From an uncultured Ruminococcus sp. (lineage in GTDB: Bacteria; Bacillota; Clostridia; Oscillospirales; Ruminococcaceae), in NCBI GenBank assembly GCA_902783005.1, contig CACZPI010000120.1, positions 1 to 35,914 of the forward strand: 35,914 bases of DNA. Reading direction: 5' to 3'. The stretch's first letter is position 1, and each line of letters begins with the position of its first letter. The position numbers and the translations under genes are program-made. The notes under the pieces are model-generated. The model worked only from the letters and a program-made list of their open reading frames with translations, was not told the DNA's origin and searched no databases. Of this stretch, positions 16,883 through 24,724 are shown piece after piece.

Positions 16883-17110
16883 AAGCGAACGTCCTTTCTG
16901 ATGATATTCTGGATTCCGGCGCTCTGCCGGCATGTAGTCCTGTACATATTACAAATAGTAACATATAATATTGAACATGATATGAACGAAGTGTTAACTT
17001 TCTTTATTTTTTCGTTAAAACGGCGAATATTTTCAATTTCATTTGTATATTGCTCACAAAGATTGTAACCGAAATGTCATTTTTGAGGTCGTGCAAGCCC
17101 GTGCGGAGGA

Positions 17111-18886
17111 TCACATCCGCTCCGGGCAGTCAATTTTCAGGATGGACATGGAGTTGCGGAGCGTCTGTGCCACGGCGCGGCAGAGATCCGTGCGGAATTC
17201 GCGCAGCTCCGGCGTTTCGGCATTCTTGACGCTGCATGCATCATAGAACTTGTGGAAGAGCGTTGCCAGCTCCGTTGCATACTTCGTCATGCGCGACGGA
17301 TCATACGCCTTTGCGGCTGCCGATACGATCATCGGGAATTCAGCCAGATACCGGATCAGCTCGATCTCCTGCGAGGTCTGTGCGCCCGGCAGCTCGCTGA
17401 TCGGCGTGCCCTCTGCATACAGCCCCTCGGATTTCAGGTACCGCAGGATGCTGCAAATTCTGGCATGGGCATACTGTACATAGTAGACCGGATTCTTCGA
17501 GGACTGCTCCACGGCCAGATCCAGGTCAAATTCAAAATGCGAATTGGCTTCTCTCATATTGAAGAAGAACCGTGCTGCATCGAGCGGGATGTCTTCGAGC
17601 AGCGTCACCAGGCCGATCGCCTTGCCGCTGCGCTTCGAGAGCTTGGCAGGCTGTCCATTGCGGAACAGCATGACCATCTGCATCAGTACCACATCGAGCT
17701 TGTCCGTGTCCACATCCAGCGCTTTCAGTGCTGCCTTCAGACGCGGCACATAGCCGTGATGATCGGCACCCAGGACATTGATCGCCTTGTCGTAGCCGCG
17801 GGTCACGAGCTTGTCAATATGATAGGCAATATCCGGCACGATATACGTCGGAATGCCGTTGGCACGGCGCAGCACGAAGTCCTTGTCCGCGCCGAACTGC
17901 TCGGCCTTGAACCACACGGCGCCTTCCTGCTCATAGGTAAAGCCGCGCTTTGTCAGCTCGTCAATGATGCCGTCTACGCGCCCGTCTGCATGCACGCTGC
18001 TCTCGTGGAACCAGTTGTCATATTCCACGCGGTAGCTTCTCAGGTCGCGCTCAAGTCCCGCGATATTCAGCGGCAGCGCATAGCCGACCAGTGCTGCACG
18101 GCGCTCCTCCTCGCTGAGGGAAGCCAGTGCATCGCCGTGCTCCTTGTAATAATTCGCGGCATGGATGATGATGTCCCGTCCGAGGTAGACATCCTCCGGC
18201 ATCGGGAAATCCGGATGATTGCCGTCCTCGCCGTACATCGCATTGGCAATGGCCTCCGGATCGTCGGCATGGGCGGTATAGACAGCCTGTCCCTTCCCGC
18301 CGCAGATCTGCATGTAGCGCAGGGAGAGGGACTTGCCGAATTTCTCGACCTGATTGCCGGCATCATTCACATAGAATTCGCGCTGCGTATCCCAGCCTGT
18401 CCATTCGAGCAGTGCTGCAATGCCGTCACCGAGCGCCGCACCGCGGGCATTGCCGACATGCATCGGGCCGGTCGGATTGGCGGAGACGAATTCCACCAGC
18501 GCACGCTTGCCCTTGCCGTCCTCGGACTTGCCGTAATCATTACCCTCGTTCAGGACAGCCTGTACGGTGTCAGAGAACCACTTCTGCTCCAGGAAGAAAT
18601 TCATGAAGCCCGGGCCTGCGATCTCGGCGCGGGTGAAATAGCTTCCGGAGAAATCCAGCGCACCGATCAGCAGCTCTGCGATCTGGCGGGGCGCCTTATG
18701 CAGCGCCTTGGCCGAAGCCATTGCGATATTCGATGCAAAATCGCCGTGGGACTTGTCCGCCGGCACCTCGATCTTGAAGGCCGGGATCGGCTCGTCTGCA
18801 ATTGCGCCCTCTGCGGTGAGCCGTCCCAGGGCAGCCAGCAGCATGTCCCGCAGCTGCGCCTGTGCGGCATCCATCATATTTGTCAT
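17111..18886 (-). CDS. argS: Arginyl-tRNA synthetase
   Basis: 591 residues, slightly longer than the usual 550-580. GGGAGG precedes the ATG at 18886. N-terminal Arg-tRNA-synthetase additional domain (about 1-100), HIGH-type motif HVGN (143-146) inside ANPTGPMHVGN, KMSKS-like LSKRSGK in the middle, and the C-terminal DALR anticodon-binding domain ending LRNSMSILKI. It charges tRNA-Arg. It is the last gene of the ddl-murI-DUF1934 operon. No convincing terminator follows in the 228 nt up to the regulator gene. Confidence 0.97.
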   Translation of the reverse strand: MTNMMDAAQAQLRDMLLAALGRLTAEGAIADEPIPAFKIEVPADKSHGDFASNIAMASAKALHKAPRQIAELLIGALDFSGSYFTRAEIAGPGFMNFFLEQKWFSDTVQAVLNEGNDYGKSEDGKGKRALVEFVSANPTGPMHVGNARGAALGDGIAALLEWTGWDTQREFYVNDAGNQVEKFGKSLSLRYMQICGGKGQAVYTAHADDPEAIANAMYGEDGNHPDFPMPEDVYLGRDIIIHAANYYKEHGDALASLSEEERRAALVGYALPLNIAGLERDLRSYRVEYDNWFHESSVHADGRVDGIIDELTKRGFTYEQEGAVWFKAEQFGADKDFVLRRANGIPTYIVPDIAYHIDKLVTRGYDKAINVLGADHHGYVPRLKAALKALDVDTDKLDVVLMQMVMLFRNGQPAKLSKRSGKAIGLVTLLEDIPLDAARFFFNMREANSHFEFDLDLAVEQSSKNPVYYVQYAHARICSILRYLKSEGLYAEGTPISELPGAQTSQEIELIRYLAEFPMIVSAAAKAYDPSRMTKYATELATLFHKFYDACSVKNAETPELREFRTDLCRAVAQTLRNSMSILKIDCPERM

Positions 18887-18906
18887 GTGGGTTTCCTCCC
18901 TTGTTT

Positions 18907-19341
18907 TCAGTGAATGGTGACCTTCCGGATCTCTGTGCGGATCTCATTATCCGACAGCAGCGTGGCATTGGCATCGACCGTATAGCGGAAGCTCAGTGAG
19001 CCGCCCTCATCCGTCAGATCACAGCGGATCCATTTGGCCAGCACCCCGACTGCAAATTCCCCGAAGGGCGTTTCGTAATGGCAGAAATGCTTGGCACCCT
19101 TCTGCACGACCAGATGCGTCTGGAATGTCCCTGAGCGGATCACGGAAACCATTCCGTCCGGTGCATAGCGAAGCTGCATCTGCGAGCCCTCCATGCCGGT
19201 AGCCTCAGTCTCCTCATATTCGATCACGCGGTCGCCGTTCTGATCCTTGTAATAGGAAATCTCGGTATCCAGGGTGCTTTCCGTTGCTTCGTCACCCTCG
19301 CGCTGGACGCTGGTAAGCGTCATGACCCATTGTTCTTTCAA
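18907..19341 (-). CDS. DUF1934 family beta-barrel protein, TTG start
   Basis: 144 residues when started from TTG at 19339-19341, which lies 9 nt after AGGAG (19351-19355). The first ATG (19323) has no ribosome site. The sequence matches the pattern of DUF1934: an N-terminal strand, ISYYKDQNGDRVIEYEETEATGM, a middle block HYETPFGEFAVGV, and a final strand block with LSFRYTVDAN. DUF1934 proteins such as YwiB of Bacillus have a calycin-like barrel, and their gene is commonly found beside argS, as here. Their molecular role is unknown. Confidence 0.85.
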   Translation of the reverse strand: MKEQWVMTLTSVQREGDEATESTLDTEISYYKDQNGDRVIEYEETEATGMEGSQMQLRYAPDGMVSVIRSGTFQTHLVVQKGAKHFCHYETPFGEFAVGVLAKWIRCDLTDEGGSLSFRYTVDANATLLSDNEIRTEIRKVTIH

Positions 19342-19360
19342 GCTCTCAAACTCCTCTGTT

Positions 19361-20164
19361 TCAGATCCGGGAACTGAATACCTGTCCGTTGACCGCATCT
19401 GCCAGGAAATTTCTGGCATTGGTGCGGAACATGGACACGCTGTCCGACACATAATAGACATTATGCCCCTTTTCCGTGCTGTCCGTCAGCAGATCCTGCT
19501 CCTTCAGAATGCGGGCGGTGTACTTTGCCGCCTCCTCGCTTGCAGAGATCAGCCGCACGCCCTCGCCCATAATATCCCCGATGGTCTCGGCAATGATCGG
19601 ATAATGCGTACAGCCGAGGATCAGGCAGTCTACCCCCGCCTCGCGGATGGGTGCCAGGTATTCCTCCGCAGCCAGCCGGGTGATGGGGTTGTTCCGGTCG
19701 GTATAGCCGTACTCGACCAGATGCACGAAGAGCGGACAGGCCATCGCGGTGACATTCACGCTCGGATCAATGGAATGGATGGCATTCTCATAGCTGCCGC
19801 TTGCCACGGTCGCAGGCGTGCCGATGATGCCGACACGGCCGTTTTTTGTGATCTCACAGGCGGTATGTGCCGCCGGATAGACCACGCCGGTGAAGGGCAT
19901 GTCATCCACCGGAGAATCGGCACCGAGCATGGAGCTGACGGTGCCGCAGGCAGCAATGATCATCTTGACCGGGTGCCGCCGCAGGAAGGCAATGTCCTCC
20001 TGCGTATAGCGCTCAATGGTCTGGCGGGAGCGCGTTCCGTAGGGGATCCGCGCCGTATCACCGAAATAAATGATATTCTCATGCGGCAGTATCTCACCGA
20101 GCACCTTGACGGCAGTCAGACCGCCCATGCCCGAATCAAATACGCCGATCGCATCACGGTTCAT
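19361..20164 (-). CDS. murI: Glutamate racemase
   Basis: 267 residues; ATG at 20164 after GAGGAGG. It makes D-glutamate for peptidoglycan. N-terminal GVFDSGMGGLT carries the catalytic-site Asp10 and Ser11. The first catalytic cysteine is Cys73, but its motif reads AACGTVSS where most MurI proteins have ACNTA, so the substrate-contacting Asn is Gly. The second cysteine is Cys185 with His187 in GCTHYP, unchanged. It lies 10 nt after ddl and 19 nt before the DUF1934 gene in a peptidoglycan-precursor operon, which supports a genuine racemase despite the substitution. Confidence 0.93.
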   Translation of the reverse strand: MNRDAIGVFDSGMGGLTAVKVLGEILPHENIIYFGDTARIPYGTRSRQTIERYTQEDIAFLRRHPVKMIIAACGTVSSMLGADSPVDDMPFTGVVYPAAHTACEITKNGRVGIIGTPATVASGSYENAIHSIDPSVNVTAMACPLFVHLVEYGYTDRNNPITRLAAEEYLAPIREAGVDCLILGCTHYPIIAETIGDIMGEGVRLISASEEAAKYTARILKEQDLLTDSTEKGHNVYYVSDSVSMFRTNARNFLADAVNGQVFSSRI

Positions 20165-20174
20165 AGAAGCCTCC

Positions 20175-21248
20175 TCAGCAGCGGCGGTCATTGCTGTCAA
20201 GCGCCTGCTCAAGCAGCTTATCGACCAGATAGGTGGGCTTCATGCCGAGGTGACGCATGAGCTTGGGATACATGCTGATTTCCGTGAAGCCGGGCATGGT
20301 GTTGATCTCATTGACGATGATCTCGCCGTCTTCCTTCAGGAAGAAGTCCACGCGGGACAGTCCCTTGCAGCCCATAGCCTTGTAGGCACGGAGGGCTTCT
20401 GCCTGGATCTCGCGTCCTTTTTCGAGGGTCAGCTCGGCAGGAATGGAGAGCTGGGAGCCGTCGAGGACATACTTGGCATCGAAATCGTAGAATTCCTTGC
20501 AGGAGGAGATCTCACCGACGAACGATGCAAACGGTGCATCGTAGCCGAATACAGCGACTTCGAGCTCGCGTCCGGTGATGCATTCCTCGATGATGACCTT
20601 GTCATCGTGTGAGAATGCCTCGCGTACACCGGCCAGCATTTCCTCTTCATTTTCGGCGCGGTGAACGCCGATGGAGGAGCCGGAATTGGCGGGCTTGATG
20701 AAGAGCGGATAGCCGAGCTCCCGGGCGATCTCGCTGCAGCGGCTCTGGAGCTGCTTCATCTCATGGGAGAAGATCTGGCGCCATTTTGCGGTGTGTACGC
20801 CGTTATAATCCAGAATGGTGTGGGTCACAGCCTTGTCCATGCAGGCAGCGGAAGCCAGCAGGCCGCAGCCGACATAGGGGATCTTGGCCAGATCCAGCAA
20901 GCCCTGGATGGTGCCGTCCTCACCGTTGCGGCCGTGTAAAACGGGGAATACGACGTCGATCTTCTTGACAACGACCTCGCCGTTTTCGAGGGTAATGATG
21001 CCCTTGTGGACGGGATCCGGGGAAAGCACCGCGGAAACGCAGTCGGAATCATATTCCCATTCACCGGTCGGGATCGCAGAGGTCTCGCCGGGATAGTAGA
21101 GCCATCTGCCCTTCTTGGTGATGCCGATGGTGATGACATCATACTTGTCCCTCGGAATATTCTCGATGACAAACGCTGCGGATTTCAGCGAAATATCGTG
21201 CTCGCTGGATGCACCGCCGAAGAGGACTGCCACTTTTGTCTTAGCCAT
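20175..21248 (-). CDS. ddl: D-alanine--D-alanine ligase
   Basis: 357 residues from the second ATG (21248). It is preferred to the ATG at 21254 because AGGAG is 9 nt from it and only 3 nt from the earlier one. Ligates two D-Ala for the peptidoglycan stem peptide. N-terminal VLFGGASSEHDISLKSA is the Ddl signature; SGSSIGVHRAENEEEM is the ATP-binding loop region; INTMPGFTE near the C-terminus holds the metal- and substrate-binding residues (EINTMPGFT). First gene of the ddl-murI-DUF1934-argS transcript. Confidence 0.95.
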   Translation of the reverse strand: MAKTKVAVLFGGASSEHDISLKSAAFVIENIPRDKYDVITIGITKKGRWLYYPGETSAIPTGEWEYDSDCVSAVLSPDPVHKGIITLENGEVVVKKIDVVFPVLHGRNGEDGTIQGLLDLAKIPYVGCGLLASAACMDKAVTHTILDYNGVHTAKWRQIFSHEMKQLQSRCSEIARELGYPLFIKPANSGSSIGVHRAENEEEMLAGVREAFSHDDKVIIEECITGRELEVAVFGYDAPFASFVGEISSCKEFYDFDAKYVLDGSQLSIPAELTLEKGREIQAEALRAYKAMGCKGLSRVDFFLKEDGEIIVNEINTMPGFTEISMYPKLMRHLGMKPTYLVDKLLEQALDSNDRRC

Positions 21249-21312
21249 GTTCATTCGCTCCTTACTCGTTCAGGTGACTGCACGCAGATCTGCGCACAGA
21301 TATACATTTACT

Positions 21313-21341
21313 ATTCTACCACATCTGACGGAAAACTGCAA
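21313..21341 (-). promoter_or_regulatory. Promoter of the ddl operon
   Basis: On the minus strand TTGCAG (21336-21341), 17 nt, TAGAAT (21313-21318). The -10 is preceded by TGTGG. Confidence 0.75.
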
Positions 21342-21402
21342 GGGTTTTTTCAAAATTATTCAGAATCCGCCGTCTTCATTGCAGTCTATGCGTTACACCT
21401 TT

Positions 21403-21432
21403 CAAAAAGAACCCCCGCATTCGCGGGGGTTC
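21403..21432 (-). terminator. Intrinsic terminator of the NfeD/flotillin operon
   Basis: AACCCCCGC pairs with GCGGGGGTT (21410-21431); on the minus strand TCTTTTTG follows. Confidence 0.9.
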
Positions 21433-21439
21433 CAGGGTT

Positions 21440-22894
21440 TCAGTCATCGGGATTCTCAACGATCTCTGTCTCAACATGGGGAATGCCCTGCTTCTTTGCC
21501 AGCTCTTCGGCTCTGGCAGCGGCAGCAGCCTCAATATCCTTGCCCAGCAGCTCCGGCAGCTCCATGCCGGCCTGCTTGAACAGCTCATTGAGCGGAGGAA
21601 CAGACTTCATCAGACCGGAAATAAAACCGGCTGTCGAGCTCTGCCCGTCGGCACCGCCCTGACCGCTGTCCCAGACAGTGATCTTGTCGATCTTGATATT
21701 CTTGATGGCCTCGACCTGAATAGCAACCAGATCCTCGAGCTTCTCGGCGATCAGGAGCTTCACGGCTGCATTCGCATCGCCGCCGGCAGCCTCCACAATT
21801 GCACGCATACCTTCTGCCTGACGGGTCAGGATCTCCTGCTGACCCTTTGCCTCAGCCTCCATACGCGCATAGATCGCGTCGGCTTCGCCTCGTGCCTTGC
21901 GGCGGATCACCTCAGCCTCGGCCTCGGCGCTGATCTCTGCCTTTTCCTTCTCGATCTCGGACTTGACGATGACGTCGGCCTTCTGGGTCGCCTTTTCCAG
22001 CTCGGCACGCGTCAGCTCAGCTTCCTGCTGTGCCGTATACGCTTCCTGCTTTGCCTTCGCCTGCTGTACTGCCTCGGCAGCTACCGCACGGCGGGTGGCC
22101 TCTGCCTCGCGCTCGCGGCGGGTCGCCTCGGAATCGGCAATGGCTACCTTCGACAGGTTCTCACCTTCGATGGCAGCTGCATTGGCCTTGGCTACCTGCA
22201 CGCGCTGATCCTGCTGTGCATTCGCCTGGCCGATCTCACCATCACGGTTCTGCTCGGCAACGCTGCGCTTGGCATCGTTGACGGCCTTTGCAGCCGCTTC
22301 CTTACCAAGAGCATTCAGGTAGCCGGATTCATCGGTAATATCGGTCACATTGACGTTAATCAGACGCAGACCGATCTTCTTCAGCTCGATCTCAACGTTC
22401 TTGGAAACAGCGACCAGGAACTTGTCACGGTCGGCATTGATCTCCTCAATGTCCATCGTGGCAATAATCAGACGAAGCTGACCGAAGATAATATCCTTTG
22501 CCAGCTCCTGAATTTCCACGAGCTTCAGACCCAGCAGACGCTCAGCCGCATTCTGCATCACGCCCGGCTCCGTGGAAATACCAACGGTGAATCGGGACGG
22601 TACATTGATACGGATGTTCTGCTTGGACAGGGCATTGCGCAGGTCTACGTTCATGGAGATCGGAGTCAGATCCAGATATTGGTACGACTGGATGACCGGT
22701 ACGATGAAGGCCGCACCGCCGTGGATGCACTTGGCACTCCGGGGATTGCCGAATTCATCGGTTCCGACCTTACCGTAAACGACCAGGATCTTGTCGGACG
22801 GACATTTCCGGTACCGTGAGAGAATGGCGACGATCGTAGCAAACAGAATCACCACGATCACACAGATGACCAGAAGCACTGCAAAGTTGTTCAT
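21440..22894 (-). CDS. floT: Flotillin-like SPFH membrane-scaffold protein
   Basis: 484 residues; AAGGAG before the ATG at 22894. One N-terminal membrane segment (about 5-27), then the SPFH/PHB domain (about 30-200; DLTPISMNVDLRNALSKQNI, VDITDESGYLNALGKEAAA) and a long Ala/Glu/Arg coiled coil (about 200-350) with the EA repeats of flotillins. The C-terminal part (about 350-484) carries oligomerisation sequence and an Ala/Glu tail. FloT/YuaG of Bacillus organises membrane microdomains and is encoded next to the NfeD protein YuaF, the same pairing as here. The NfeD-like gene lies 67 nt upstream and shares its promoter. Confidence 0.93.
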   Translation of the reverse strand: MNNFAVLLVICVIVVILFATIVAILSRYRKCPSDKILVVYGKVGTDEFGNPRSAKCIHGGAAFIVPVIQSYQYLDLTPISMNVDLRNALSKQNIRINVPSRFTVGISTEPGVMQNAAERLLGLKLVEIQELAKDIIFGQLRLIIATMDIEEINADRDKFLVAVSKNVEIELKKIGLRLINVNVTDITDESGYLNALGKEAAAKAVNDAKRSVAEQNRDGEIGQANAQQDQRVQVAKANAAAIEGENLSKVAIADSEATRREREAEATRRAVAAEAVQQAKAKQEAYTAQQEAELTRAELEKATQKADVIVKSEIEKEKAEISAEAEAEVIRRKARGEADAIYARMEAEAKGQQEILTRQAEGMRAIVEAAGGDANAAVKLLIAEKLEDLVAIQVEAIKNIKIDKITVWDSGQGGADGQSSTAGFISGLMKSVPPLNELFKQAGMELPELLGKDIEAAAAARAEELAKKQGIPHVETEIVENPDD

Positions 22895-22961
22895 AACGGT
22901 TCTCCTTTATAATAATGTAAAACGGATTATGTTCACGGACATCCGTCCGCAGGGAGCTTTG

Positions 22962-23630
22962 TCAGGCGCTTTCGACCACCAGCGAATCCCCGATCACATC
23001 GGTCACAACGACCTGCGACCCGGTCGCAAGCGGCTGTGCACCGGCATTGACAGCATCGAATTCGCAGAAGCGCCCCTGGAGCTGCATCGTGATCTTGCCG
23101 CTGCCGGCATTCTTCGGCGGCACTGTCAGATAGACCGTCGCCGTCTCGCCAATGGCATTTTTCAGATTGATCGCGCCGTTTTCAGCCAGCTTCCGGGAAG
23201 CCTGCACCAGCTTTGCCACAAGCAGCATCATGGCCGCGCCGCACAGCGCACCGATCGCAATGCCGCCAAGCGGTGCCAGCCCTGAGCTGACACAGATGAT
23301 CGACACCCAACCGAAGACCGCCAGGAATGTCACGATCGTCTGTACGGTCAACAGCTTGAAATTGCCGAAATCTGCCGGATTTCCGCCGTCGGCCATCTGG
23401 GAGATGTCCGTTTCCAGCGTATCCGGGATGCCGTTGCCGTCCAGATCCAGCCCGCCGTCAAGTCCGTCGATGCCCGAGGTGTCCGAGACATCCACACCGC
23501 CGTCCGCATGCCCGCCGATCATCGTCAAAAGCAATTGCAGCACCAGAATCAGCGTGGACGGTATAGCGATACAATAGAGCACCCGCATCAGGTCACTGAG
23601 CGATGCCCACCAATCCTGCATTCCCTGCAT
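22962..23630 (-). CDS. NfeD-like membrane protein (YuaF-type partner of flotillin)
   Basis: 222 residues; the ATG at 23630 follows AGGAGGG by 6 nt, and the frame upstream covers the promoter. A membrane helix at about 15-37 is followed by an extracytoplasmic acidic loop containing GGLDLDGNGIPD (about 60-71), a calcium-loop (thrombospondin type 3-like) motif. Two helices (about 100-122 and 128-150) then lead to a C-terminal NfeD OB-fold (about 160-222: IGETATVYLTVPP, VVVTDVIGDSLVVE). NfeD proteins pair with SPFH proteins and influence membrane-domain assembly. The calcium-loop insertion is not a usual NfeD feature. Confidence 0.85.
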   Translation of the reverse strand: MQGMQDWWASLSDLMRVLYCIAIPSTLILVLQLLLTMIGGHADGGVDVSDTSGIDGLDGGLDLDGNGIPDTLETDISQMADGGNPADFGNFKLLTVQTIVTFLAVFGWVSIICVSSGLAPLGGIAIGALCGAAMMLLVAKLVQASRKLAENGAINLKNAIGETATVYLTVPPKNAGSGKITMQLQGRFCEFDAVNAGAQPLATGSQVVVTDVIGDSLVVESA

Positions 23631-23675
23631 CAAAATCCCTCCTGTTCCTGAAATGAGATGTCGGAATGGATTCGT

Positions 23676-23690
23676 GTAAATTTCATTTAC
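23676..23690. promoter_or_regulatory. Palindromic operator candidate at the nfeD/floT promoter
   Basis: GTAAAT-TTC-ATTTAC is a perfect 6-3-6 inverted repeat. It starts 8 nt downstream of the -10 element, i.e. at the expected transcription start. It matches the palindrome at 23912-23926. Confidence 0.65.
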
Positions 23691-23697
23691 TGAAACT

Positions 23698-23726
23698 ATT
23701 ATACCGCATCCGGAGAATTTTGTCAA
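23698..23726 (-). promoter_or_regulatory. Consensus promoter of the nfeD-floT operon
   Basis: On the minus strand TTGACA (23721-23726), 17 nt, TATAAT (23698-23703): perfect match. Confidence 0.92.
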
Positions 23727-23770
23727 TAGCTTTTGGAAATTTTTCCGGAAATTCCGACAAGGTTTTTTTA

Positions 23771-23807
23771 GTTTGCCGTGTAAACAAAAGTAAAACCGGA
23801 GGTAAAC
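23771..23807. repeat. GTAAAC half-site cluster between the divergent promoters
   Basis: GTAAAC at 23780, GTAAAA at 23790 and GTAAAC at 23802 repeat on one strand at roughly helical spacing. The first also pairs with GTTT at 23771. They share the half-site of the two flanking palindromes. Confidence 0.5.
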
Positions 23808-23869
23808 CAGGCAATTTTCAAGCAATGTCTGATATTTTGTGAATTTTCTGAATTTTTTTGAAAAAGCAC

Positions 23870-23898
23870 TTGCTTTTTCCGGAAAAGTATGTTACAAT
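23870..23898 (+). promoter_or_regulatory. Promoter of the XRE-regulator gene
   Basis: TTGCTT (23870-23875), 17 nt, TACAAT (23893-23898). Confidence 0.8.
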
Positions 23899-23911
23899 AG
23901 TAATCAAAGCA

Positions 23912-23926
23912 GTAAACAGAGTTTAC
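23912..23926. promoter_or_regulatory. Palindromic operator candidate at the XRE-gene promoter
   Basis: GTAAAC-AGA-GTTTAC is a perfect 6-3-6 inverted repeat, starting 14 nt after the -10 element and well placed for repression. It shares GTAAAy-N3-rTTTAC with 23676-23690. Confidence 0.65.
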
Positions 23927-23963
23927 CGAATTGCAAAAGCAAGCCACCAAAGGAGATGATCGC

Positions 23964-24512
23964 ATGGATAACGCAGAGCTCGGCAGAAGACTGAAAGCAG
24001 CCAGAATCGCCAAAAAGATGACACAGCGTGAGGTCGTGGGGGACTTTATCACGCGCAATATGCTCAGCCAGATCGAGAGCGGCGCCGCTACCCCGTCCAT
24101 GAAGACGCTCGAATACCTTGCGGGCGTGCTTGATCTGCCGATGGAAAAGCTCCTGTCGGATGCTGCCGCAGAAACCGAGCGCACCGGGATGAATACGCTG
24201 CAGGAGGCCAAGCAGCTTGTGCGCGACAGATCGTGGGAGGCCGTCCTTGCGCTCGAGGATCCGTCCGGCCTGCTCGCTGATGAGCTGCATGCCATCCGCT
24301 GCATCGCCCATCTCGAGCTTGCCGGGAAATTCGCACGCAGCGAGGATACCGAGCAGCTTCAGACTGCGGTGTACCATGCCCGTCAGGCTGCGATCGAGGC
24401 CGGCCAGGGCATCTATTCCAATGCCGCCCGCGCTGCCGAAGCCAACCGCCTCATTGCCCAGATCGCCCAGCACCTGAGCGAGTACTACTCCGCCCTCGCC
24501 GGAAGCGTTTAA
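23964..24512 (+). CDS. XRE-family helix-turn-helix regulator
   Basis: 182 residues; ATG at 23964 after AAAGGAG. Residues 5-60 form an HTH_3 domain (LGRRLKAARIAKKMTQREVV, then ITRNMLSQIESG and PSMKTLEYLAGVL). The remaining 120 residues are helical and Ala-rich, resembling the TPR-like half of larger XRE regulators, and probably serve for dimerisation or ligand sensing. The gene is divergent from nfeD-floT, and both promoters contain the same palindrome, so it is the obvious candidate for autoregulation and control of the flotillin operon (inference). Confidence 0.88.
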   Translation: MDNAELGRRLKAARIAKKMTQREVVGDFITRNMLSQIESGAATPSMKTLEYLAGVLDLPMEKLLSDAAAETERTGMNTLQEAKQLVRDRSWEAVLALEDPSGLLADELHAIRCIAHLELAGKFARSEDTEQLQTAVYHARQAAIEAGQGIYSNAARAAEANRLIAQIAQHLSEYYSALAGSV

Positions 24513-24557
24513 CGCGGAGAAAAAGAAGAAAAACTATGAAAAAACAGAGAGAAACGC

Positions 24558-24586
24558 TTGACAAGACCCCAAAAATATGATATAAT
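24558..24586 (+). promoter_or_regulatory. Consensus promoter of the rpmG-secE-nusG-rplKA region
   Basis: TTGACA (24558-24563), 17 nt, TATAAT (24581-24586): perfect match, with transcription expected near 24592. Confidence 0.92.
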
Positions 24587-24590
24587 TGGA

Positions 24591-24617
24591 GTACCTCTTC
24601 ACGGGGGTGCTTTTTTT
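24591..24617 (+). terminator. Promoter-proximal hairpin and T-run (possible attenuator)
   Basis: GTACCTC can pair with GGGGTGC using two G-U pairs, at once followed by seven T. It would form from the first 20 nt of the transcript. Confidence 0.45.
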
Positions 24618-24665
24618 GTGCTTTTCGCAGCCCCGTTATCTGAGGGAGGCAAACAACCTAAAGCG

Positions 24666-24697
24666 TCCGGATATGGCCGCTTTTGCCGATTTCCGGA
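24666..24697 (+). other. Stem-loop in the rpmG leader
   Basis: TCCGGA (24666-24671) and TCCGGA (24692-24697) pair, with GGC/GCC inside. It ends 14 nt before the rpmG ribosome site (GGAGG, 24712-24716), so it may affect translation. Confidence 0.4.
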
Positions 24698-24724
24698 TGA
24701 ACTAATCTATCAGGAGGTGCCGAT

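Noticed and set aside
17252..18913. Long plus-strand frame opposite argS (and similar ones at 8607-9647 and 32961-35111)
   Set aside because: Antisense frames of GC-rich codons without ribosome sites; the minus or plus partner is a clear conserved protein in each case.
19341..19461. Longer start for the DUF1934 gene
   Set aside because: It would overlap the end of murI and has no ribosome site; the TTG at 19341 has AGGAG at the right distance.
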